Shown: one piece after another, positions 45,412 to 54,878 of the stretch
Layout of the letters: every line of letters starts with the position of its first letter
How positions within the stretch are numbered: the first letter of the stretch is position 1
DNA from: JADFWK01 sp035527895
Lineage (GTDB): Bacteria > Desulfobacterota > DSM-4660 > Desulfatiglandales > B25-G16
Direction of reading: 5' to 3'
Length of the DNA stretch: 64,000 nt
NCBI GenBank assembly: GCA_035527895.1
Contig: DATKZQ010000081.1
Coordinates: forward strand, 3,031 to 67,030
The notes under the pieces: generated by a model
Databases searched by the model: none
What the model saw: only the letters and a program-made list of their open reading frames with translations
Told to the model about the DNA's origin: nothing
Translations under genes and position numbers: made by a program

Positions 45412-45970
45412 GAGGGATATGGATGTCTTTTTTTGACACCGAAGAAGCCCATGCTGTTATGCTCGCATATGTTTCATCCCCGCCTGGGTAAAGGAAAAGA
45501 GCAGGCTCAAAGCACCTGCCGAGCCTCCCCTGTTGAATAAGAGCTTAGTATCGTTCAACAGTGTTTACTCAAGGGTATAGCGGTTAGAGGACCTGTACGT
45601 ACGTACCGCTATCCGGTCATGGCAATTTCCTCAAGGCGATATCTATTGGCCTCACGGGATGTGGCCACAGAGGTGGGGCTTAGATGAGCCAGATGGTGAT
45701 TCCCAGGGCTTCCACGGTGTAAACCCCACCTCTGTGGCCTATGCAAGACCCGGTGGTATTCTTTTTGAGATATCGCCCGCCCGCCTCGCCTGAGCGAGAG
45801 CGACCCGCCTGCCAGCGCCTGAAGCGCAGCTGATGGCGGGCAGGCCTTTCCAAAACAGCCATGACCTCCTTTGGTATATGAACGATACGAATCGCTTATT
45901 GTTTCTCCATGGGACATTGAAAAGAGACATTAAACGGGGTGAAGTGCAAAAAAAGATATCCATATCCCTC
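45412..45970. mobile_element. Inverted-repeat element 2, carrying structured repeat copy B
   Basis: 559 bp bounded by near-perfect inverted arms (45412-45439 and 45944-45970; one mismatch and one indel over 28). The arm cores GATGTCTTTTTTTGAC and GCAAAAAAAGATATC are identical to those of element 1 at 25.3 kb. Inside are about 100 bp of unique sequence, the 343-bp repeat copy B, and about 60 bp more. No transposase. The arrangement suggests either one composite element or the repeat inserted into an older element. Confidence 0.6.
45543..45885. repeat. Dispersed structured repeat, copy B (partner at 6423-6766)
   Basis: Colinear with copy A. The closing stem is perfect here (GGTCATGG 45615-45622 with CCATGACC 45859-45866). 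GGCGATATCT pairs perfectly with AGATATCGCC. The 20-bp stem (45663-45682 with 45720-45739) has a single mismatch and differs from copy A by two compensated base pairs. The GC-rich 3' domain has a different apical hairpin (GCGC/GCGC) in place of copy A's TGCC/GGCA. The 44-codon plus-strand frame (45659-45793) is open as in copy A. Confidence 0.8.
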
Positions 45971-46260
45971 AATAGTGCCAAGTCAAGCAGTATAAATGCT
46001 CATTATTATGCTGGGGAGTTAGGGCAATAATCGATTAAATCTATTGTAAAAAAACCTGTAATGTTCTATACTCCACGCTGTGTTTTGAGTTATTGGTTTT
46101 ACTATTTTATGACGTTCTCGGTTTCAAAGAAATAAGAGATTGTAAGTGTTTGAGGGATTTTTAGGGGGGCACGGCGATAATCACGCCTGAAGTACAATTT
46201 CTACGTTGCGCGGTATAAAGTGCACTGAATGGATAACCCTAAATCAAGGAGGAGCCAGTT
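45971..46260. other. AT-rich intergenic region upstream of the acyl-CoA dehydrogenase gene
   Basis: No gene is recognisable. A TATAAA (46214-46219) about 42 bases before the start codon may be a -10 box, but no good -35 hexamer is in register. Confidence 0.4.
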
Positions 46261-47424
46261 ATGGATTTCGCACTATCAGAGGAACTCCAGATGCTCAAAA
46301 ACATGGTCCGTGATTTTGTTGATGAGAAGATCGCCCCGTTTGCAGATGAGTGGGAGGAAAAACACTATTATCCTTACGAAGAGGCTATCAAGCCGATGGC
46401 TGAACTGGGTTTTTTTGGTACGGTAATCCCCGAGGAGTATGGTGGGAATGATATGGGTTGGTTGGCAGCCATCATACTTAGTGAGGAAATCGCCCGTGGT
46501 TCCAGCGCGCTCAGGGTGCAAATCAATATGCAGACAACAGGGAATGCTTTTACCATATGCCATTACGGTGGTAAGGAAGTAAAAGAGAAATATATCCCCA
46601 AACTGGTGAGCGCCGAGTATGTAGGGGCCTTCGCTATGACCGAGCCTAACGCGGGATCTGATGTGATGTCAATGAAATCTACCGCTGAGGATAAAGGAGA
46701 TCATTGGCTTTTAAACGGTTACAAAACCTGGATCTCCAATGCGAGCGTTGCCGACGCGGTTCTTTACTACGCGTACACTGACCGCTCTCAGGGAGCCAAA
46801 GGGCTTTCAGCTTTTGTAATAGAGCCAAAGAACTTTAACGGAATTACCACAACACACTTAGATAAGTTAGGTACCCACGCTACCCCTACCGGTGAGATTA
46901 TCTTAGAAAACACCAAAATCCCCAAAGAGAACATTGTAGGCAAACCTGGTGATGGAACCAAAATTCTTTTCGGCTCCCTTGCTAATTCTCGTCTTTCTGC
47001 AGCAGCCGGAGGTGTTGGCTTAGCACAGGCTTGTTTGGAATCGATCACAAAGTACGCTATGGAGCGAGAGCAATTTGGCCAGGCGGTTGGGAAGTTTCAG
47101 ATGAACCAAGATATGATTGCACAGATGGTCGCCGAGATCGAGGCCGCCCGTCTCTCCTGTTATAGAGCAGCGTGGCAGAAAGACCAAGGAATGCTCGGCA
47201 ACAACCTTGAAGTAGCTCAAGCGAAGTACCTGGCCGGTGAGATAGCCTACAAATCCTCTCGGTATGCTATGAGTATTTTAGGGGCTTACGGCTATTCCAC
47301 GGAATACCCGGTAGCCCGTTACTACCGAGATACGCCCCCTTACGGTATGGTGGAAGGTTCAACTAATATCTGTAAATTCATCATAGCCCAAGATCAACTT
47401 GGTATTAGAAAGGCGAACAGATAA
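46261..47424 (+). CDS. Acyl-CoA dehydrogenase
   Basis: 387 residues, the standard length. FAD-dependent alpha,beta-oxidation of acyl-CoA, passing electrons to ETF. FAMTEPNAGSD and the WISNA segment form the FAD/substrate region; the catalytic Glu lies in MVEGSTNI near residue 370. GGAGGA precedes the ATG. Chain-length specificity cannot be read; glutaryl- or benzylsuccinyl-type enzymes are possible relatives. It stands alone between the mnmE block and dnaN, with no other beta-oxidation gene nearby. Confidence 0.9.
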   Translation: MDFALSEELQMLKNMVRDFVDEKIAPFADEWEEKHYYPYEEAIKPMAELGFFGTVIPEEYGGNDMGWLAAIILSEEIARGSSALRVQINMQTTGNAFTICHYGGKEVKEKYIPKLVSAEYVGAFAMTEPNAGSDVMSMKSTAEDKGDHWLLNGYKTWISNASVADAVLYYAYTDRSQGAKGLSAFVIEPKNFNGITTTHLDKLGTHATPTGEIILENTKIPKENIVGKPGDGTKILFGSLANSRLSAAAGGVGLAQACLESITKYAMEREQFGQAVGKFQMNQDMIAQMVAEIEAARLSCYRAAWQKDQGMLGNNLEVAQAKYLAGEIAYKSSRYAMSILGAYGYSTEYPVARYYRDTPPYGMVEGSTNICKFIIAQDQLGIRKANR

Positions 47425-47427
47425 GAT

Positions 47428-47469
47428 TTCCTCGGCCATTTCTACAGAACTAATGGGGTAGCCGAGGAA
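47428..47469 (+). other. Hairpin after the acyl-CoA dehydrogenase gene
   Basis: TTCCTCGGC (47428-47436) and GCCGAGGAA (47461-47469) are exact reverse complements with a 24-base loop, starting four bases after the stop. No T-run follows, so it could be an mRNA-stabilising 3' hairpin or a factor-dependent terminator. Confidence 0.4.
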
Positions 47470-47754
47470 CAAATTAAGTTACTGTTGAAAACGTGTTAAA
47501 ATCCGAACCTAAAGTACCTTGGATTGTCAGGTATCATGGTGTTCAGTAGCGTCGCTTAGGCTATGCAATAGACGTAACAAGAAAAACGCGGCGAGGTTTT
47601 ATATACTATTTATATATAACTGACAACATCCAAAAGAAGAATATGTAATAATATCAATAAATTAAGAATGTTTTCCACAATTACACTGTTCTTATTATTA
47701 CTATTATTCTTATTCATAAATAAATAATCATCTTATTAAGACAGGAGAGGGACA
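47470..47754. promoter_or_regulatory. AT-rich region upstream of dnaN, possible origin or DnaA-controlled region
   Basis: The region becomes very AT-rich towards dnaN. TTTTCCACA (47671-47679) is one base from the DnaA-box consensus TTATNCACA. Twelve bases downstream runs a strictly triplet-periodic stretch, TTA TTA TTA CTA TTA TTC (47692-47709) and onward to 47715, reminiscent of DnaA-trio elements. Only one convincing DnaA box was seen and dnaA is not in the window, so an origin is a hypothesis. It must also contain the dnaN promoter. Confidence 0.35.
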
Positions 47755-48876
47755 ATGGAGATAAAGATAGAGAGAGACATCCTTCTCAAGGGGATTTCTC
47801 GGGTCCAAGGGATATTGGAAAAAAGGAGTCACATGCCTATACTCTCTACTGTCCTCTTAACAGCTAAGGATAACGAGCTGGAGGTAGCAGCGACAGACCT
47901 GGAGATTGGTTTCCAAGACAATTATCCAGCTGAGATCATTAAACCAGGTAGCATAACGATCTCCGGTAAAAAACTCCTGGATATCACTCGAGAGACTAAC
48001 AGTGATACTATATATATTGCAGAGAAGGAGAATAATTGGGTTTATGTCTCTGATAATCACGCTCACTATAACCTCGCATGCCTCCCTGCAGACGAGTTCC
48101 CGGTTCTAACAGAACCAGAGGGAGCGGTAACGATAGCAATCGATGGGATGACGATAACGGAGATGATCGATAAAACGATTTACTCTATAACCATGGAGGA
48201 AGCTGGCTTTAAGCTATCCGGGGTCTTTATGGAGAGGGTAGAAGATAAAGAAGATCTTTTACGGATGGTTGCAACGGATGGTCACAGGCTCTCGTTGATA
48301 GATAAAAAGGTACCCAAAGTCCAGGACTTAGAATTAGAGCACGGTATTATGATCCCGAAGAAAGGGTTGATAGAGTTACATAAACTCGCCTTAGACGACG
48401 GGGACATTCTTTTTGGTGTCAAACAAAACAATCTTGTGGCCAAAAAAGAAAAGGCGCTCATCGTAGTCCGGCTACTCGATACGAAATTTCCCGACTACAG
48501 AAACGTGATTCCCTCACAACAGGAGGGTAGTCAGAATATTATTAGTGTTAAGAAGAGTGCCTTATTGGACGCTATGCGGAGAATGATGATTATCAGAACC
48601 GATCAGTATCAGGGTGTAAAGATCAATATAGAGACAGAGTACCTGGAGATGACCTCGGTCAATCCAGACCTCGGAAATGTGGAAGAAAAGGTAGATGTCC
48701 ATTACACCGGTGAATCAATAGAGATTGGCTTTAACCCGAAATATTTCATTGACGCCCTCCAACCTATGGAGAGTGAAGAGGTCCAACTAAACATAAAGGA
48801 TAATACGAGCCCCTGTTTGATTACCGGAGAGCGCGATGAAGGTTTTCTTGGGTTGATAATGCCGATGAGGATTTAG
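47755..48876 (+). CDS. dnaN: DNA polymerase III beta subunit (sliding clamp)
   Basis: 373 residues in three clamp domains. VQGILEKRSHMPILSTVLL, VATDGHRLSL and the C-terminal LIMPMRI are characteristic. It tethers polymerase III to DNA. Normally follows dnaA; here an acyl-CoA dehydrogenase precedes it, and gyrB follows after three bases with no recF between. Confidence 0.97.
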   Translation: MEIKIERDILLKGISRVQGILEKRSHMPILSTVLLTAKDNELEVAATDLEIGFQDNYPAEIIKPGSITISGKKLLDITRETNSDTIYIAEKENNWVYVSDNHAHYNLACLPADEFPVLTEPEGAVTIAIDGMTITEMIDKTIYSITMEEAGFKLSGVFMERVEDKEDLLRMVATDGHRLSLIDKKVPKVQDLELEHGIMIPKKGLIELHKLALDDGDILFGVKQNNLVAKKEKALIVVRLLDTKFPDYRNVIPSQQEGSQNIISVKKSALLDAMRRMMIIRTDQYQGVKINIETEYLEMTSVNPDLGNVEEKVDVHYTGESIEIGFNPKYFIDALQPMESEEVQLNIKDNTSPCLITGERDEGFLGLIMPMRI

Positions 48877-48879
48877 GAG

Positions 48880-51258
48880 ATGACAACTGGCAAAGACTAC
48901 ACTGCCTCCAGCATAAAAGTACTAAAAGACCTGACGGCTGTTAGGAAACGGCCGGCTATGTATATCGGAAATACCTCAACTGAGGGACTTCACCATCTTT
49001 TATACGAGGTTGTTGATAATAGCGTGGATGAGGCTTTAGCGGGGTACTGTGATCAGGTCGACATCAGGATTTTAAGCGACAACAGTATTATCGTTACGGA
49101 TAATGGTAGGGGTATACCAATAGATATGCATAAACTTGAGAAACTGCCTGCACTCGAGGTTGTAATGACCAAACTTCATGCGGGCGGTAAGTTTGATAAC
49201 AAGAGCTATAAGGTCTCCGGGGGGTTACATGGCGTCGGTGTTTCGGTTGTGAATGCCCTCTCTGAGTATCTGGAGGTCGAGGTTTACCTGAATGGGAATG
49301 TTTATCATCAGCGGTATGAGAGAGGTATAACTGCTAGCCCTTTGGAGATAATAGGAAAAACGAAACGGAGAGGAACAAGCATACATTTCAGGCCTGATGA
49401 GGTGATATTTGACAACATAGACTTTAGTTTCGATATCGTTTGCCAGAGGATGCGGGAATTGGCATTTCTTAATACAGGTTTAAAGATCAATGCATACGAT
49501 GAGCGGAAAGAAAAGGAAAAGAAGTTCTTTTATAAAGGAGGCATTATCTCCTTTGTGGAGTATTTGAACCAAAACCAGGATGTTATTCATTCGAAACCAA
49601 TCTATATAAATGGAGAGCGAAACGGGGTTAGTATAGAGATTGCCTTTCAGTATAGCCGCTCTTATATCGAAAAGATCTTTTCCTTTGCGAACAATATCAA
49701 CACGAAAGAAGGGGGGAGCCATCTCATTGGTTTTAAGGCCGCGCTCACGAGAAGTATTAATTCCTATTTTCAAGGGAGCCAACAAAGCAAAAACATAAAA
49801 CTTACCGGTGATGATGTACGGGAAGGGATTACTGCTGTTATAAGCGTTAAACTGAGAGAGGCCCAGTTCGAGGGGCAAACAAAGGGCAAACTGGGAAATA
49901 GTGAGGTTAAAGGTCTTGTTGAAAACCTCGTAAACGAGAAACTTACCAACATATTTGAAGAAAACCCGTCTCTTATAAAGAATATTTTGGCTAAGGTTGT
50001 CGAGGCTGCTACAGCCAGGGAGGCCGCACACAAGGCGCGGGAGCTGACAAGGAGAAAAGGGGTCCTGTCAGAAGCGTTCCTGCCGGGAAAACTTGCCGAC
50101 TGTCAAGAAAGAGACCCACAAAGAGCGGAGGTGTTTCTAGTGGAAGGGGATTCGGCGGGAGGATCGGCAAAACAGGGCAGAGACAGGAGATTCCAGGCTA
50201 TCCTACCCCTCAAAGGCAAGATTCTTAACATAGAGAAAGCTCGGTTTGACAAGATATTTTCCAGTGCCGAAATAAGAACGATAATCTCCGCCTTGGGGGC
50301 TGGCATAGGTCAGGAAGAGTATGATCTCTCGAAGCTTCGGTATGATAAAGTTATTATTATGACCGATGCCGATGTTGATGGATCCCACATAAGAACCCTT
50401 CTGTTAACCTTTTTTTACCGGCAAATGCCCGATCTCGTGGCGGCAGGGCACCTCTATGTAGCGAAACCTCCTCTTTACCGACTGAAAGACGGCTCATCGG
50501 AGGCATTTTTTCATAACGAAGACAGCTACTATTCTTATCTTATTGATAGGGTTTCCGAGAAGGAAACGGTGTGGGTAGACGGGAAGAGAAAGATATCAGG
50601 AAAAAAACTGCGCTCCCTGCTCCATGCACTGATTGAGTATTTCGATAAAGTCAGTAGCTTAACAAGAAAAGGTTATAGCAGCAGGTTTCTAAAACTCCTC
50701 TGCCAAAAAGAGGTTACCAAGAACCACATAAAAGACAAAAACCTCATCGCCGCCTTATCTGAAGAATTCGAGAAAGAAGCCTTTCTTACCGAGGAGATCA
50801 AATTCGATGAGGAACATAATCGATATGAGTTATTATTGAGAGATCAAAAGGATAGCGGGGCCTTTTTTACATTTAACTGGGAGTTGCTATCCTCGCCGGA
50901 TTTCCAGAGGTTGCTGAAATTCAGCCAAGAGTTAAGGGAGCTTGATGGCCCATTCTTTTTGGTTGGAGATGAAAAAAACCGGACGAAGGTAGAATCAAAG
51001 GAGAAGCTCGTTGAGCATCTCGTGGATAAGGCGAAAAAAGGAATTACCATTCAAAGGTACAAGGGTCTCGGAGAAATGAATCCCGAGCAGTTATGGCAGA
51101 CCACAATGGACCCGGAAAGAAGGAGCCTGGTAAAGGTAACGATTGAAGATGTTATAGCAGCCGATGAGATCTTTACCTTGCTCATGGGTGATAAAGTTGA
51201 ACCTCGAAGGGAATTCATTCAGAATAATGCCTTAGAAGTAAGGGAGCTTGATATTTAA
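48880..51258 (+). CDS. gyrB: DNA gyrase subunit B
   Basis: 792 residues, the long Gram-negative form with an insertion in the TOPRIM region. GHKL ATPase motifs: NSVDEALAG, DNGRGIPIDMH and GLHGVGVSVVNAL. TOPRIM motifs: EGDSAGGSAKQGRDR and DADVDGSHI; then QRYKGLGEMNPEQLW near the C-terminus. Starts three bases after dnaN and is probably co-transcribed with it. Confidence 0.97.
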   Translation: MTTGKDYTASSIKVLKDLTAVRKRPAMYIGNTSTEGLHHLLYEVVDNSVDEALAGYCDQVDIRILSDNSIIVTDNGRGIPIDMHKLEKLPALEVVMTKLHAGGKFDNKSYKVSGGLHGVGVSVVNALSEYLEVEVYLNGNVYHQRYERGITASPLEIIGKTKRRGTSIHFRPDEVIFDNIDFSFDIVCQRMRELAFLNTGLKINAYDERKEKEKKFFYKGGIISFVEYLNQNQDVIHSKPIYINGERNGVSIEIAFQYSRSYIEKIFSFANNINTKEGGSHLIGFKAALTRSINSYFQGSQQSKNIKLTGDDVREGITAVISVKLREAQFEGQTKGKLGNSEVKGLVENLVNEKLTNIFEENPSLIKNILAKVVEAATAREAAHKARELTRRKGVLSEAFLPGKLADCQERDPQRAEVFLVEGDSAGGSAKQGRDRRFQAILPLKGKILNIEKARFDKIFSSAEIRTIISALGAGIGQEEYDLSKLRYDKVIIMTDADVDGSHIRTLLLTFFYRQMPDLVAAGHLYVAKPPLYRLKDGSSEAFFHNEDSYYSYLIDRVSEKETVWVDGKRKISGKKLRSLLHALIEYFDKVSSLTRKGYSSRFLKLLCQKEVTKNHIKDKNLIAALSEEFEKEAFLTEEIKFDEEHNRYELLLRDQKDSGAFFTFNWELLSSPDFQRLLKFSQELRELDGPFFLVGDEKNRTKVESKEKLVEHLVDKAKKGITIQRYKGLGEMNPEQLWQTTMDPERRSLVKVTIEDVIAADEIFTLLMGDKVEPRREFIQNNALEVRELDI

Positions 51259-51420
51259 AGAATCTCGGTTTGGCTTAAATCCCTCCGAAACAAAACCATA
51301 ATTGTCTGCTTAGATGCAAGGCAGTGGCTACACGTTTAGGCCCCCCAGTATATTTCCTTGAGATCTAAAGAGCTTAACGGGTTGCATGAATACCCATACT
51401 GTAATCTGTAAGGAGACAAG

Positions 51421-53847
51421 ATGAGTCCATTACAGGAAAAAAATTTGAGCACGGTAACGATCGAAGAAGAGATGAAGCGATCATATCTCGAGTACGCAAT
51501 GAGCGTGATCGTTGGCAGGGCTTTACCGGATGTACGGGACGGACTGAAACCCGTCCACAGAAGAGTTCTTTACGCCATGGAACAGTTAAAGAACTATCAC
51601 GACCGGCCCTACAAGAAATCCGCCCGTGTCGTAGGCGATGTAATCGGTAAATATCATCCCCATGGCGATGCAGCAGTGTACGATACTATTGTAAGAATGG
51701 CACAACCCTTTTCTCTGCGATATCCTCTGGTCGATGGACAAGGCAATTTCGGTTCAGTGGACGGGGACCCGCCTGCGGCCATGAGGTACACCGAGATCAG
51801 GATGCAGGAGATTGCCGAAGAGTTCCTGCAAGATGTCGATAAGGAGACAGTTGAATTCACACCCAACTATGATGGGTCTATGGAGGAACCCGTTATTCTC
51901 CCGACAAACATACCAAACCTCCTGATAAGCGGCTCATCGGGCATCGCAGTGGGCATGGCCACGAATATCCCGCCCCACAATCTCGGCGAGGTTGCAGATT
52001 CCATAATACATACTGTAGATAATCCGGATATCTCGCTCGAAGAGCTTATGTTGGATGTGCCCGGGCCGGATTTTCCTACAGCAGGCTTTATTTATGGAAA
52101 CACGGGGGTTAAAGAGGCCTATTCCACAGGAAGAGGGATCATCAAGATTCGGGCCCGGGCATTTGTTGAGAAGATCGGGGAGAATAGGGAGCGAATCGTC
52201 ATCACCGAGATACCGTACCAGGTTAACAAGGCAAACCTCTTGAAGAGCATAGGAGATCTTGTTAAGAGCAAAAAGATAAACGGCATCACCGATATACGAG
52301 ATGAATCAGATCGTGAGGGGATGAGGGTGGCGATAGAGATTAAGCGGGACGCAGAAGCAGCAGTGATCCTGAATCGTCTCTACAAGTTTACCCAGATGGA
52401 GACCTCCTTCGGGATAATCATGCTAGCCATCGTGCACGGAAAACCGGAGATTCTAAACCTGAAACAGATCATACAGCACTTCATTAATTATAGAAAGGAA
52501 ATCATTATACGCCGAACGTCCTTCGAACTGAAGAAGGCGGAGGCGAGGGCCCATATCTTGGAAGGACTCAAGGTTGCATTAGATCACCTTGACAGGGTTA
52601 TTGAACTCATTCGCTCTTCCGTTAGCCCCTCGGATGCTAAGACAAGGCTTGTTGAAACATTCGAGCTTTCCGACACCCAGGCCCAGGCCATTCTGGACAT
52701 GAGACTGCAGAGATTAACAGGGCTGGAAAGGGATAAGATAAATGACGAATATAACAGCATAATCAAGGATATAGAGAGATCTCGCGCCATTCTGACTAAC
52801 GAGGCTCTCGTCTTGGATCTGATAAAAAAGGAAATGATAGCGATTAAGGAGAAATATAACGATGAGCGCCGGACCGAACTCATCAAAGACGTTCAAGAAA
52901 TCGATATCGAGGATCTTATCGTAGACGAAGACATGGTGATCACGGTAAGCCACGCAGGGTACATAAAGAGAAGCCCCATAAGCCTTTATAGGGCCCAGCG
53001 GAGAGGCGGCAAGGGGGTGTCCGGCACAAAAACCAGAGAAGAGGATTTTGTGGAACTGATGTTTGTTGCCTCAACCCATGATTATCTCTTGTTTTTCATG
53101 AACACCGGAAGGCTCTACTGGAGAAAGGTTCACGAGATACCCGAGGCGGGAAGGGTTGCTAAGGGGACAGCCATTGTAAACCTGCTCAATTTGCAGCCCG
53201 ACGAAACGGTTGCCACCATCCTCTCGGTTAAGGGTTTTGAGGAGGGAAAGCATGTGGTTATGGCAACCAAGAACGGCCTGGTGAAAAAGACTACGCTTTC
53301 TGCCTACAGCCACCCTCGGGCAACAGGCATCGCAGCCCTCAAGATCAATGAGGGTGATGAGTTGATAGGGGTACGGGTAACAACCGGTAAGCAGGATATC
53401 TTCTTGAGCACCAAACAAGGAAAGGCGATACGGTTTGGTGAGCAAGGCCTTAGAGGCATGGGTCGCGTAGCCGCAGGCAATACAGGAATACGATTGGACA
53501 GGGAAGACCATGTTGTCAGCCTGGAGATCCTGAACGAGGGAGCGACTATACTCACTATCACGGAGAACGGCTACGGAAAGAGGACGGACACAAAAGAATA
53601 TAGGGTGCAACAACGAGGTGGCAAAGGAGTCTTCTCTATAAAGACATCGGAGAGAAACGGCCCAGTAGTAAGCGCTATTCAGGTTACCAGTGATGATGAA
53701 TTAATAATTCTGTCCGGGGAAGGAAAGATCATTCGGATAAGGACGACAGATATATCGGTTATTGGGAGGCATACACAGGGGGTAAAACTGATAGACCTTG
53801 ATGCGCCAGAGAAGGTTGTGAGCGTAGCACGATTAGTGGAAGCTTAG
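51421..53847 (+). CDS. gyrA: DNA gyrase subunit A
   Basis: 808 residues. The catalytic Tyr lies in AAMRYTEIRM (~residue 122), preceded by the quinolone-region KSARVVGDVIGKYHPHGD. The C-terminal beta-pinwheel contains the GyrA box QRRGGKG, with a second related QQRGGKG near residue 725. GGAG site 7-8 bases before the ATG. A 162-base gap after gyrB may hold its own promoter. Confidence 0.97.
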   Translation: MSPLQEKNLSTVTIEEEMKRSYLEYAMSVIVGRALPDVRDGLKPVHRRVLYAMEQLKNYHDRPYKKSARVVGDVIGKYHPHGDAAVYDTIVRMAQPFSLRYPLVDGQGNFGSVDGDPPAAMRYTEIRMQEIAEEFLQDVDKETVEFTPNYDGSMEEPVILPTNIPNLLISGSSGIAVGMATNIPPHNLGEVADSIIHTVDNPDISLEELMLDVPGPDFPTAGFIYGNTGVKEAYSTGRGIIKIRARAFVEKIGENRERIVITEIPYQVNKANLLKSIGDLVKSKKINGITDIRDESDREGMRVAIEIKRDAEAAVILNRLYKFTQMETSFGIIMLAIVHGKPEILNLKQIIQHFINYRKEIIIRRTSFELKKAEARAHILEGLKVALDHLDRVIELIRSSVSPSDAKTRLVETFELSDTQAQAILDMRLQRLTGLERDKINDEYNSIIKDIERSRAILTNEALVLDLIKKEMIAIKEKYNDERRTELIKDVQEIDIEDLIVDEDMVITVSHAGYIKRSPISLYRAQRRGGKGVSGTKTREEDFVELMFVASTHDYLLFFMNTGRLYWRKVHEIPEAGRVAKGTAIVNLLNLQPDETVATILSVKGFEEGKHVVMATKNGLVKKTTLSAYSHPRATGIAALKINEGDELIGVRVTTGKQDIFLSTKQGKAIRFGEQGLRGMGRVAAGNTGIRLDREDHVVSLEILNEGATILTITENGYGKRTDTKEYRVQQRGGKGVFSIKTSERNGPVVSAIQVTSDDELIILSGEGKIIRIRTTDISVIGRHTQGVKLIDLDAPEKVVSVARLVEA

Positions 53848-53858
53848 GGACGAAAACA

Positions 53859-54866
53859 ATGCTTAAGATCGGTGTCATTGGGGCAGGGAGTTGGGGCACT
53901 GCTCTCGCCAACCACCTGGCCCTCAAAGGGGTAGGGGTGGACTTATGGGTCAGGGAGAGGGACGTGTTTCACCAGATTCGGGATCAGAGAATCAACGAGA
54001 CGTTTTTACCGGGCATACAGCTTTCGGAAAAGATACAACCAGTCCAATCATTTAAACAGGTGGCCCGCCAAAAGGATCTGGTGCTCATAGTTGTTCCCTC
54101 CCACGTTTTTAGAAATACCCTGTGTAAGCTCGCCCCCTATCTCTCGGCTGAAACCCCACTTGTGGTCGGGACAAAGGGAATCGAGAACGAAACCCTCATG
54201 ACCATGTCCCAGGTGGTCAAATCCGTAATACCCGAATATGGAAGTGACGGCTTTGCATGCCTTTCCGGTCCGAGCTTTGCCCGTGAGGTCTGCGAAAAAC
54301 ACCCAACGGCCGTGACGCTTGCATCCAGCAATGAGGAGCTGGCCCGATATCTACAGGAGCTCTTTTCCACCGAATACTTTAGGGTGTATACGACCCAAGA
54401 TGTCATCGGTGTTGAGCTGGGAGGGGCCTTGAAGAATGTTATAGCGATTGCTGCCGGCGTATCGGATGGTCTCGGCTTCGGTTCAAATGCGAGAGCAGCG
54501 CTGATTACGCGGGGCTCGGCGGAAATAACACGGCTTGGGGTTTCTATGGGCGCAGAGCCGGTAACCTTTGCGGGGTTAGCGGGCATCGGTGACCTGATAC
54601 TAACCTGTACGGGCGACCTGAGCAGAAATCGTATGGTTGGCTTAAAGATCGCCCAGGGCATGCCGGTTGATAAGATTATCTCCAGCATGAAGATGGTCGC
54701 TGAGGGGATCAAGACATCCTTGTCCGCTTACAGGTTGGCCAAAAAGATGGGTATAGAGATGCCCATAGCGACCGAAGTCCACCACATCATCTACAGGGGA
54801 AAGGATCCGCACAGGGCGGTTAGAGACGTGATGACCAGGGAGCTCAAGGTAGAGCCTGAGCATTAA
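53859..54866 (+). CDS. gpsA: Glycerol-3-phosphate dehydrogenase [NAD(P)+]
   Basis: 335 residues. Rossmann motif GAGSWGTALA (~7-16); GTKGIE, LSGPSFAREV, and the catalytic-Lys region ELGGALKNVIAIAAG; then GFGSNARAALITRG. It makes sn-glycerol-3-phosphate for phospholipids. Starts 11 bases after gyrA; converges with pyrG 12 bases downstream, with no obvious terminator between. Confidence 0.95.
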   Translation: MLKIGVIGAGSWGTALANHLALKGVGVDLWVRERDVFHQIRDQRINETFLPGIQLSEKIQPVQSFKQVARQKDLVLIVVPSHVFRNTLCKLAPYLSAETPLVVGTKGIENETLMTMSQVVKSVIPEYGSDGFACLSGPSFAREVCEKHPTAVTLASSNEELARYLQELFSTEYFRVYTTQDVIGVELGGALKNVIAIAAGVSDGLGFGSNARAALITRGSAEITRLGVSMGAEPVTFAGLAGIGDLILTCTGDLSRNRMVGLKIAQGMPVDKIISSMKMVAEGIKTSLSAYRLAKKMGIEMPIATEVHHIIYRGKDPHRAVRDVMTRELKVEPEH

Positions 54867-54878
54867 CCGCTCACCACC

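Noticed and set aside
45739..45981. Minus-strand frames of 80 and 67 codons across the two structured repeats (also 6618-6821) with similar peptide sequences
   Set aside because: Their similarity follows from the nucleotide repeat. Conservative replacements on this strand mirror third-position changes on the plus strand, the N-termini are unrelated, and the ribosome-binding-site/ATG combination on this strand (AGGAGG two bases from ATG) leads into a frame that is stopped in copy A.
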